From assembly GCA_902774215.1 (NCBI GenBank), contig CACYHU010000021.1, positions 1 to 33,261 of the forward strand: DNA of 33,261 bases, written 5' to 3'. The stretch comes from an uncultured Chloroflexota bacterium (GTDB taxonomy: Bacteria; Chloroflexota; Anaerolineae; Anaerolineales; Anaerolineaceae). Numbering within the stretch: the first letter of the stretch is position 1; each line of letters starts with the position of its first letter. The notes under the pieces were generated by a model, which saw only the letters and a list, made by a program, of their open reading frames with translations, searched no databases and had not been told where the DNA came from. The translations under genes were made by a program, and so were the position numbers. Below, in pieces: positions 1-6,667 of this stretch.

Positions 1-72
1 TGGTGTAACACAGCCCGCGTATAAATCGTGCAAAGCATTTGTTTTCATGAAATTTCTCAATAAATCGGACAT
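1..72 (-). CDS. Partial hypothetical protein (N-terminus only)
   Basis: On the minus strand an ATG at 72-70 opens a frame that stays open to the window edge, giving 24 codons that begin MSDLLRNFMKTNALHDLY. A Shine-Dalgarno-like AAGGAG lies about ten bases upstream of the ATG (near 83-88), which is the main reason to believe the start. The piece is too short to assign to a family. It would be transcribed away from the subtilase-sortase gene, so the region between them is divergent. The function is unknown, and the gene could be any short-leader cytoplasmic protein. Confidence 0.5.
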   Translation of the reverse strand, partial: MSDLLRNFMKTNALHDLYAGCVTP

Positions 73-253
73 GACTGATTTTCTCCTTTCCTTTGATTTG
101 GGGCCGGGGAACAGGACCGCCTTCAGGCCTGTATCCCTTTTTCACGGCTTCTTGACGTAGTGCAGCTGACGGTACTTTGTGGGGAAGGGCCCCGTTGGGG
201 ACCGTCCCCGGGTGCATTGTTAAACATAGAATACACCAAAATTTAAAAAAGAA

Positions 254-273
254 AACCGCCAATATTGGCGGTT
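254..273. terminator. Perfect 20-bp palindrome, possible bidirectional terminator or operator
   Basis: The sequence AACCGCCAATATTGGCGGTT is a perfect palindrome. It has an A-rich run before it and a T-rich run after it, so in RNA it would fold into a GC stem followed by U residues in either direction. No gene obviously ends here, because the flanking genes diverge. A dimeric regulator site is therefore an equally good reading. The last bases overlap a TTGACA hexamer at 272-277. Confidence 0.4.
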
Positions 274-308
274 GACATTTTTAAAATTTTGTGGTAGCGA
301 AATAGAAC

Positions 309-330
309 AACAATGGAATAACAATGGAAT
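309..330 (+). repeat. 11-bp tandem direct repeat upstream of the subtilase-sortase promoter
   Basis: AACAATGGAAT occurs twice back to back (309-319 and 320-330). The spacing is one helical turn and the copies end about 22 bases before the candidate -35 box at 353, a position typical for activator binding sites. A regulatory role is inferred. Confidence 0.4.
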
Positions 331-352
331 CGAAAAAAAGTTAATATAGGGT

Positions 353-380
353 TTGGATATCAGCAAGTATGAAGTAGAAT
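353..380 (+). promoter_or_regulatory. Candidate promoter of the subtilase-sortase gene
   Basis: TTGGAT (353-358) and TAGAAT (375-380) are separated by 16 bases and resemble a housekeeping -35/-10 pair. Transcription would begin near 387, just before the first of two Shine-Dalgarno sites at 386-391. The match is moderate, not perfect. Confidence 0.4.
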
Positions 381-400
381 ATTGTAAGGAGAAATAATGA

Positions 401-423
401 AATCAGGATACGGTATCCTGATT
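401..423 (+). promoter_or_regulatory. Stem-loop between two candidate ribosome binding sites
   Basis: AATCAGGATA (401-410) and TATCCTGATT (414-423) form a perfect 10-bp inverted repeat with a 3-base loop. It lies right after an ATG at 397, which has AAGGAG at 386-391, and before the ATG at 451, which has AAGGAG at 438-443. Both ATGs are in the same frame. The hairpin could mask the upstream start, bind a repressor, or modulate translation of the real start. Confidence 0.45.
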
Positions 424-450
424 TCAGATCAAATCGTAAGGAGAGAGTTT

Positions 451-2973
451 ATGAAAAAACCCGGACTAATCCCAGGTATTATTTTGTTTTTCCTCATGCT
501 TTTCACGGTTCTACCGGTCATGGCAGATGAGCGGACCAGCGGAGAACAAAAATCCAACAGCCCCGTTACAAATATAGACCTTGGCATCAGTGAATTGACA
601 ATGGAAGTCGGAGATACCTATACTTTTACTGTAAGCTATGGACCTGAAAATAACGCCCGTCCGTATCTGAACTGGTACAGCAGCGACGAGAACGTGATTC
701 AAATAGACGGTATCAACTCAACAGTGAGAGCACTATCTCCCGGATATGCGGTGATCTATACGGAAAGTCTGGACTATGTATCCCATGCGGTCTGCAGTGT
801 GCAGGTCAACGGCACTGTCGGAAAAGACGCGGCGGATCTGATCCCCGGAACGGAACTGGTCCCGCTCAGCGAAACAGAAAGGACAAAAATCACCTCAGGA
901 CCGCTGAAAAGTTTTATGGATTACATCCTCAGCACTGAATTTTCAGCGGAAGCTTATCAAAAAGCAGCTCAGCGCGAATTCATGATAGTGGCGGATGTTG
1001 TCCCCGGTACGGAAAAGGCTGAAAGCCAGAAAGCACTGTCACTGGGGATGGCTGCTTCCTATCCTTTGGAAAACCTGAACATGGTCACCATTCAGGGTAC
1101 ATTTGAACAGATCATGACCTTTGCATCCGGAGATCCGAACCTTTTGGAAATATTCGGCGGGGAATTGTATTTTCTTGATGCGCTGAAAACGGATGAAGCG
1201 TCAGCTGCAGATCCTTCCGCAACGCAGAAGCTTGAGGGATATACGGAATTGATAACGCATGTCAGCATACCCCATAATCTGGGTTACACCGGGGAAGGGA
1301 CAACGATCGCGGTCCTGGATACCGGTCTTAACAGTTCCCATGAACAGTTCGCCAGGCGGGTGATCCGGGAAAAATGCTTTACCTCAAACAGCACCGAAAC
1401 GCAAGAGGGTACACAAGTAAACACAAAAGCGATATGTAAAGGGGGAACCACGGATTCGGACTCCGCGCTTCCGGATTTTTCAGGTATAGATACATCTGTA
1501 GTCGGCGTGAAAAGTGAAATTTTCGATTTCCTCCATGGTTCCCATACGACCGGGATCGCCGCCGGCAGAGACGGGATCGCTCCAGATGCAAATATCGTGG
1601 CTGTTCAGATTTTTTCCTGGGGTGAATATCCCTGTAAAGATGATGAGAAACTTGACCCGGGTAAAGCTGAAACGTGTTTTACGGCTGTCGAAACCACACA
1701 GGATAAATGGCGTGCTTATGATTACATTTTCGGTCTGCATAATGATGGGGTCCGGATCGATGTCGTCAACATGAGTTACGGAGACAATACGGGAGCCGCA
1801 GGCACGGGGTTTTCATCCATTTGTGACGCGGTGAGACGGTCGGATGCCATCAAGTTCAAAAGATTAACAGAAGCCGGCATCATACTTGTCGCCGCATCAG
1901 GAAATGACTCATTTAATAACGGGGTTGCGCATCCCGCGTGCGTTTCCGATGTATTCAGTGTGGGTGCCTGTACGAAATATGATGATGACCCGAACACGCC
2001 TGTCTATATTTCAAAGTTTTCTAATCACAGCCGTGAATTGGTGGATATCCTTGCTCCGGGGAACGCTATCCGGTCTGCATCCCTTTATGATCCGGATATC
2101 TTTGAAGAAGAAAAAAGGCTGGTGCTGAGCAGCAATTCCTACGTTAAAGAACAAGGCACTTCCATGTCTGCACCGATGGTTTCCGGCGCCTTTGCTCTTT
2201 TGAAACAGGCTGTTCCCGGCAGGACAGCTGCTGAATACAAGCGGTTACTCCTTGAAATTTCCCGGGTTGAGGCTGATACCCGAAAAGATCCCAAATGTAC
2301 TGACCTTAAGGAATGTACGCCCGAATATACTTTTCCCTTTCCTAAAAAGGTATTGAATTTTGACGAATTTACGAAATTACCGGATATTATTCCCGGATCC
2401 GGTACGGCGGCAACTCAGTCACATATGCTTTATTGGCTGGAAACGGCAGATGTTCTGCCCAAAACCGGTTTTTCCGCACTGAAACCGCAGAAACTCTCCG
2501 CACAGCCGCTGAGCATAGATTACAAACCGACATACCTGACGATACAGCTTCAGACACTGGATGTGGCATCCGATATTGTGACGGTGCCTTTTACCGATGG
2601 GGAATATCCGGTGGATTGGCTGGGTAATTCCGTTGGAATGCTGGAAGGCAGCAGTCTGCCCGGAGAGGGGCTCACTGTCCTGTCCGGGCATAATCATCTG
2701 AACACCACTGAAGCCGGCCCCTTCGCGTTCCTGAGCAGTCTTGAGCCGGAAGACAGGATCATGATCACCGATGAGCAGGGGCTTATGCAGATATGGCGTG
2801 TCTATGAAAATGCAAAAATCCCGGCAAACGGTTTTTCCGGGATCGCCGGTAATGTGAAAGATAATGCACTGGTCCTGTTAACCTGTGAGGATGAGGCTCC
2901 CGAAGGCGGTTACCTGAACCGCCGGGTGGTTCTGGCTGAACTGCAGCAAAACGGAAGCAATGCTGTAAATTAG
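451..2973 (+). CDS. Secreted subtilisin-like protease fused to an LPKTG motif and a C-terminal sortase domain
   Basis: I chose the ATG at 451 because it gives a classic signal peptide (MKKPGLIPGIILFFLMLF..., likely cleaved after VMA near residue 24) with AAGGAG 7 bases upstream. An in-frame ATG at 397 would add 18 residues before it. Domain order: signal peptide; Big/Ig-like domain at about 37-118; a possible propeptide region at about 150-250; S8 subtilase with Asp in VLDTG (D290), His in HGSHT (H362) and Ser in GTSMSAP (S571). An LPKTG motif follows at 669-673. A sortase fold comes last, with His in SGHNH (H747), Cys in LLTC (C812) and a nearby Arg (R824/R825). The 840-residue protein has all catalytic residues of both enzymes. 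The protease domain carries nine cysteines. There is no C-terminal membrane anchor. The likely role is cell-surface or secreted proteolysis with attachment or self-processing by sortase chemistry. Family assignment is strong and the biological role is inferred. Confidence 0.88.
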   Translation: MKKPGLIPGIILFFLMLFTVLPVMADERTSGEQKSNSPVTNIDLGISELTMEVGDTYTFTVSYGPENNARPYLNWYSSDENVIQIDGINSTVRALSPGYAVIYTESLDYVSHAVCSVQVNGTVGKDAADLIPGTELVPLSETERTKITSGPLKSFMDYILSTEFSAEAYQKAAQREFMIVADVVPGTEKAESQKALSLGMAASYPLENLNMVTIQGTFEQIMTFASGDPNLLEIFGGELYFLDALKTDEASAADPSATQKLEGYTELITHVSIPHNLGYTGEGTTIAVLDTGLNSSHEQFARRVIREKCFTSNSTETQEGTQVNTKAICKGGTTDSDSALPDFSGIDTSVVGVKSEIFDFLHGSHTTGIAAGRDGIAPDANIVAVQIFSWGEYPCKDDEKLDPGKAETCFTAVETTQDKWRAYDYIFGLHNDGVRIDVVNMSYGDNTGAAGTGFSSICDAVRRSDAIKFKRLTEAGIILVAASGNDSFNNGVAHPACVSDVFSVGACTKYDDDPNTPVYISKFSNHSRELVDILAPGNAIRSASLYDPDIFEEEKRLVLSSNSYVKEQGTSMSAPMVSGAFALLKQAVPGRTAAEYKRLLLEISRVEADTRKDPKCTDLKECTPEYTFPFPKKVLNFDEFTKLPDIIPGSGTAATQSHMLYWLETADVLPKTGFSALKPQKLSAQPLSIDYKPTYLTIQLQTLDVASDIVTVPFTDGEYPVDWLGNSVGMLEGSSLPGEGLTVLSGHNHLNTTEAGPFAFLSSLEPEDRIMITDEQGLMQIWRVYENAKIPANGFSGIAGNVKDNALVLLTCEDEAPEGGYLNRRVVLAELQQNGSNAVN

Positions 2974-2983
2974 AATTTGCGGA

Positions 2984-3050
2984 GGATATAGAGGATATAG
3001 AGGGTATAGGATATAGGATATAGGATATAGGATATAGGATATAGGATAAA
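2984..3050 (+). repeat. Heptamer tandem array (GATATAG units)
   Basis: Just after the subtilase-sortase stop codon a 7-bp unit (GATATAG, equally read as GGATATA) repeats. Five perfect contiguous copies run from 3009 to 3043, preceded by variant units from 2984 and followed by a variant ending at 3050. The period is exactly 7 in the core. An inverted array of the same unit lies at 3220-3261. Confidence 0.85.
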
Positions 3051-3088
3051 TATAATGTTGCTTTGCGGCATTAATCATATAATATAAA

Positions 3089-3219
3089 GCTGTCGCAAAT
3101 TATAATTTTGAAAAGCCGTCGGGAGGGAGTGCTTCGCAGGGACGCGGAATAAGCGTCATCTGCCTGCAAAAGTGATTCCCGCCTCCCGGATAATTCTGTC
3201 GGGGGATACGCGCTGAGCC
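3089..3219. mobile_element. MITE-like repeat, copy A (left part)
   Basis: It begins with GCTGTCGCA (3089-3097) and shares a long near-identical segment with copies at 8520 and 23266 (TTTGAAAAGCC followed by a TCGGGAGGGAGTGCT-type core and CAGGGACGCGGAATAA). The right-hand end with TGCGACAGC is absent, so this copy looks truncated. It stops where the inverted heptamer array begins. It has no coding capacity and GC-rich stems, and lies between convergent gene ends. Confidence 0.6.
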
Positions 3220-3261
3220 CTATCCCCTATCACCTATATCCTAATACCTAATATCTATCCC
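3220..3261 (-). repeat. Degenerate heptamer array in inverted orientation
   Basis: Six contiguous 7-bp units start with CTA on the plus strand (CTATCCC, CTATCAC, CTATATC, CTAATAC, CTAATAT, CTATCCC). On the minus strand they read as variants of GATATAG, the same unit as the array at 2984-3050 but inverted. The last unit contains the stop codon of the DarT-like gene (3255-3257). Confidence 0.7.
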
Positions 3262-3992
3262 CTGTTCTTATCCCCTTGACTTCTGTTCGTTTTCCAGAAT
3301 GGATAATCTGAACGGGGAGAAAAATATTCAAGCCCGACTGCCCAGCGGGCTCTGTCCTGCGTCATGGCAAATTCTGTATTGTGGAGGACCCATTGATTGA
3401 ATTTATAATCACTGTGAAAATAGATTTGAGTGATATAGGACGGCGCGATCGGGAACCCGGAAAGCACCTCACTTGTCGGGTCTGTCGGATAAAAAGAAGG
3501 AATATCCAGGTCTTTTCTTTTGACCTCATCCCGGTCTTTAAACAATTTTTTCAAATCAGGAAAGCCCTGATTTTCTGACATACAGGTATGAGGCAGCGGA
3601 GCCGAATTGATAATGTTTATTGCTCTCTCGGGGAAAAAATAACAAGGGAAATCCGAAAGCACTCTCGGGTCGACAAGCAGGATCACCCAGTCGCTTGGTA
3701 CGTGGTTATTAAAATCACTGAAAAGCTTGTAATCCGGAAAAGAAAGATTCAGTGAAACAAATCCTGACCATTCCGGGGGAAGGGGGGCGGCGTTTCTTTG
3801 TACGGATTCGAAGGTTTTGTTATTTTCCAGTATCCTCGCTGGCAGTATACCGCTTTGCAGAATAGATTTCAGATTGTCCGTACGGGTAAAATGTGTAAGG
3901 CAATTCAGTTTAATTGCTCTAATAAACTGCTTAATCGATTTAGCCTTTTTATTATTCTGAACTGTATTAGTTGACGGCAGGTATGTATACAT
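3255..3992 (-). CDS. DarT-like ADP-ribosyltransferase (DUF4433-type), orphan
   Basis: The protein resembles the DarT family of NAD-dependent ssDNA ADP-ribosyltransferases. An N-terminal LTHFTRTDNLKSIL segment matches the family's H-T-x-NL-x-IL start. WVILLVDPRVL matches a core strand, and PTDPTSEVLSGFPIAPSYI matches the C-terminal loop in which the catalytic glutamate (here E175) precedes VL. DarT normally modifies thymidine or guanosine in single-stranded DNA and is held in check by the macrodomain protein DarG. No DarG-like gene adjoins: upstream is a HerA-like ATPase and downstream are convergent repeats. The start is uncertain. ATG 3992 gives 245 residues and a TTG at 4016 adds eight; neither has a clear Shine-Dalgarno. 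The gene lies directly behind a strong terminator (4020-4055), so expression may be low. The assignment is by motif reading only. Confidence 0.6.
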   Translation of the reverse strand: MYTYLPSTNTVQNNKKAKSIKQFIRAIKLNCLTHFTRTDNLKSILQSGILPARILENNKTFESVQRNAAPLPPEWSGFVSLNLSFPDYKLFSDFNNHVPSDWVILLVDPRVLSDFPCYFFPERAINIINSAPLPHTCMSENQGFPDLKKLFKDRDEVKRKDLDIPSFYPTDPTSEVLSGFPIAPSYITQIYFHSDYKFNQWVLHNTEFAMTQDRARWAVGLEYFSPRSDYPFWKTNRSQGDKNRG

Positions 3993-4019
3993 TTCGGCCC
4001 GTATTGAAAAGTGCAAACA

Positions 4020-4055
4020 AAACCGGGCGTTATGATTTACTCATACGCCCGGTTT
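4020..4055 (-). terminator. Rho-independent terminator of the HerA-like ATPase gene
   Basis: AAACCGGGCGT (4020-4030) pairs perfectly with ACGCCCGGTTT (4045-4055). The stem extends inward as TATGA/TCAT with a one-base bulge. On the minus strand it is followed by TTTTGTTTG. It lies 15 bases past the ATPase stop codon. Confidence 0.8.
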
Positions 4056-4069
4056 AAAAACAGTTGATA

Positions 4070-6577
4070 TCAGAAAGCTTTAACCAGTTTTCCCAGACTG
4101 TTGGTGTAATACGGTGTCCAGCAGATACCGAAAGCATCTACATAAATATCTTTCTTTGCAACAGTGATCTTGACCTTTTTGTTCAGATCAAGGACCTCAT
4201 CCCATTTATCCTGGATCTCTTCAAGCTTTGCTTCATACTCATCAATAGCTTCCTGGATCTGGTTGGTCACTTCCTCAATGTCGAGTTCAACCTTTTCCTG
4301 TGCTTTTTTTGCGGTGGATGTCTGGTTGACCTTTGTCAGGGAGCTGGATACGGATTTCTTTCTCTTCTGTATGAGGGAAAGGATCAGTTCTCCGGCAGCC
4401 GCAACGGTTTGGACGCCTCTCTGCTTGACCTGGTTCTGTTTATCTTCCAGTACCACGTTCAATTTTTTCAGCTTTGCCTCGAGTTTATCAAGGCGGGCTT
4501 CATGGGTTTTCTTGACCTTCTCGATCTCAGCACTGCTGAGAGCTTCAATCTTGTCTTTGCATTTGTCAAGGAAATCATCTTCCGTGTCGTCTTCATCAGC
4601 AAAAACACCGAGCTTTTCATTTCCCCAGACCATGATTGAGGCATCGCGGTAGAGATAATTGACAAAGTCGGTTTCATAATTGCGGGCGAGCTTCGCATCC
4701 TGCATCCAGGCCGGAGGTGTCTGGAAAAATGCTTCATTGAATTCAGGTCTCAGCATCATACCCTTCACGTCAAAAGGTTCGCACAAATAATCTTCCCAGC
4801 GGACGGTGGTCCCGCGAAGATCTTCATCTTCAATTTTCGCGGCCTTCACTGTGCGGAGCGAGAAATTATATTTTTCTTTCTCAGCACGTATTTCAGCCTG
4901 TGCGATCCATACGGGAATATAAGTCACCTGGCTGCCGTCGGAATCACATTCCGATGGGCGTTTCTCTGCAGGCATGAAATATTCATTGATCGTTGACGCG
5001 ATAATCGGACGTTGTCCTTCTTTCTTTTCTTCTGCCATAATTTCACTCTCCTTTAGGCTGTCATTGATTTCATCAGGATTTCCTGTCAAAAGGTTCAATT
5101 CCGAATCATCATCAGCATCTCTGTTTTTATCTGACGCGAAAAGCCTGGCGGCTTTTGCATCTTCTTCACTGTAGGGTTGGCATAAGCCTTCGCTGTATAA
5201 TCTGGGTATGAGGGTCTTTGTGAGCGGACCCGCCAGATAATTCATAGTCCATCTGGTGCTCATCACCTTCAGGCCGTTTTCATGGACATTCATGTAGAGA
5301 AACGCACGTTTCTTCAGGGCGGAAATCAGTTTGTCCGCGTTAGCCCGGTTGATATTGCCGTCTGTCGTTGTCAATCCGTCCAGCAGACGGTTTTTATCCT
5401 GTTCTGTCTGCAGACGACCGACAAACCATGTGCCTGCGTTGGATAAGCCTTTATAATCAATATCAACGGGATTTTGCGTTGCCATGATCAAACCGACACC
5501 GTATGCCCGTGCCTGTTTCATCATCCGCATGATAACGGATTTGGAGGAGGGGTTCGCTGTCGGCGGCACATATCCGGCCATCTCATCAAAATAAACAGCC
5601 AGACGAAGATTGCCGGTGCCGGTCTGGTCGCGCATCCAGGCCTCGATCTGCGAATAAAGCATGGTGACAAAGAACATTTTTTCCTGGTCGCTGAGGTGCT
5701 GAAGGTAAAAAATGTTGAAGCGGGGTTTGTTGTCTTTATTGTGGATCAGACTCCCGATATCAAGGCCCGGCCCTTCATTCCAGACTTTAAATGTGGGAGA
5801 GGCCAGAACATTATTGATCTGCAGCGCCAGGCTGAAGCGCTCTTTCGGCGGATAGATCCGGTCGATGGAAAGGGCTCCAAGTGTTTCAAACGGCGGATCG
5901 TTGACTGCGTTTATGAGATCAACCAGCGTTACATCTTTCCCCAACGTCCAGAAAAACTCGATAATGTTGGAAAGAAGAATGTGCTCTTTGCTCTTGAGCG
6001 GGTCAATATTATTATAGCCGATCAGCCCGAGCAAAGCAGTGACAGAGGTTGATATCTCCTCACGAATTGCCTCGTCATTGTATATAACTGAGGATTCCGG
6101 AGCGGAAAAACTTGCCATAATATTGATGGGGTTGCCGATGGTTGATCCCGGTGTGAATACGGTGTAATCAACTCCGGACAATGCTTCGATATCCTCCGGC
6201 CCATATCCCCAATCGGCCTGCCCCTTTTTCCATGCGGCTGCTTTTTCATTGGCATATTCATAAAGTTCTTTGCCTTCGCGCACGGGTGCTTCCTGGTCGA
6301 GCCAGGGGGCGATATCCTTCCCTGTAATTTCAGGAAAATGAAGCAGAAGATTTGTCAGGTCGCCTTTCGGATCAATAATAATAGCGGGTATCTTTTTCAG
6401 TGCGATCTCTTCAAGCATAATAATTCCCAGCCCGGTTTTTCCGGATCCGGTCATACCCGTGATGACGCAGTGGGTATTAAGATCTGACGGGGTATAAAAC
6501 ATTTTTTCTTCAGTTAACTGATTTTGGGTATCATAAAGCTTGCCCAGAAACAATTTATTCGGATCAATTTCGGCCAT
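4070..6577 (-). CDS. HerA/DUF87-like ATP-binding protein with C-terminal coiled coil
   Basis: This is an 835-residue P-loop ATPase of the HerA/FtsK/VirB4 superfamily. Walker A is GMTGSGKT (residues 41-48), followed by AIIIDPKGDLTN. Walker B is VYFDEMAGY (D331, E332). MATQNPVDIDYKGLSNAGTW matches the sensor/arginine-finger region of helicase HerA-type proteins. Residues near 660-800 are rich in Lys, Glu, Gln and Leu in heptad-like runs (KLEAKLKKLNVVLEDK), suggesting a coiled coil. HerA-like ATPases pump or translocate DNA, usually with the NurA nuclease or a defence effector; no nuclease gene is adjacent here. The minus-strand start ATG at 6577 has CAGGAGA upstream (6583-6589). The gene is monocistronic, with its own promoter and terminator. 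The exact function is unknown. Confidence 0.82.
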   Translation of the reverse strand: MAEIDPNKLFLGKLYDTQNQLTEEKMFYTPSDLNTHCVITGMTGSGKTGLGIIMLEEIALKKIPAIIIDPKGDLTNLLLHFPEITGKDIAPWLDQEAPVREGKELYEYANEKAAAWKKGQADWGYGPEDIEALSGVDYTVFTPGSTIGNPINIMASFSAPESSVIYNDEAIREEISTSVTALLGLIGYNNIDPLKSKEHILLSNIIEFFWTLGKDVTLVDLINAVNDPPFETLGALSIDRIYPPKERFSLALQINNVLASPTFKVWNEGPGLDIGSLIHNKDNKPRFNIFYLQHLSDQEKMFFVTMLYSQIEAWMRDQTGTGNLRLAVYFDEMAGYVPPTANPSSKSVIMRMMKQARAYGVGLIMATQNPVDIDYKGLSNAGTWFVGRLQTEQDKNRLLDGLTTTDGNINRANADKLISALKKRAFLYMNVHENGLKVMSTRWTMNYLAGPLTKTLIPRLYSEGLCQPYSEEDAKAARLFASDKNRDADDDSELNLLTGNPDEINDSLKESEIMAEEKKEGQRPIIASTINEYFMPAEKRPSECDSDGSQVTYIPVWIAQAEIRAEKEKYNFSLRTVKAAKIEDEDLRGTTVRWEDYLCEPFDVKGMMLRPEFNEAFFQTPPAWMQDAKLARNYETDFVNYLYRDASIMVWGNEKLGVFADEDDTEDDFLDKCKDKIEALSSAEIEKVKKTHEARLDKLEAKLKKLNVVLEDKQNQVKQRGVQTVAAAGELILSLIQKRKKSVSSSLTKVNQTSTAKKAQEKVELDIEEVTNQIQEAIDEYEAKLEEIQDKWDEVLDLNKKVKITVAKKDIYVDAFGICWTPYYTNSLGKLVKAF

Positions 6578-6615
6578 TACTATCTCCTGAAGGTCTGTAT
6601 AAATCTTATTTTAAA

Positions 6616-6644
6616 ATTATACCAATAGAAAAGAGTTATTTGAA
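6616..6644 (-). promoter_or_regulatory. Promoter of the HerA-like ATPase gene
   Basis: Read on the minus strand, TTCAAA (6639-6644) and a perfect TATAAT (6616-6621) are 17 bases apart, with a short leader to the ATG at 6577. Confidence 0.6.
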
Positions 6645-6667
6645 AGAATTCTTTTGAATTTTAAAAA

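Larger units (their letters stand above)
73..396. other. Divergent intergenic region with GC-rich inverted repeats
   Basis: No coding sequence is apparent. The half nearest the minus-strand gene is GC-rich and holds short inverted repeats, including ACAGG/CCTGT around 113-134 and GGGGAC/GTCCCC at 197-209. The half nearest the plus-strand gene is AT-rich and holds a 20-bp palindrome (254-273), an 11-bp tandem repeat (309-330) and a candidate promoter (353-380). The GC-rich part would be transcribed as a structured leader if the minus-strand gene starts transcription upstream of it, but I see no clear promoter for that gene. Confidence 0.5.

Noticed and set aside
2984..3050. Heptamer array considered as a CRISPR array
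   Set aside because: The units are 7 bp and contiguous with no spacers, so it is a simple tandem repeat.
4064..4652. Long plus-strand frames of 191 and 162 codons over the end of the HerA-like ATPase gene
   Set aside because: They lie antisense to a well-supported coding region, have no family similarity, and one is dominated by Ser and Phe as expected from the reverse of a coiled-coil sequence.
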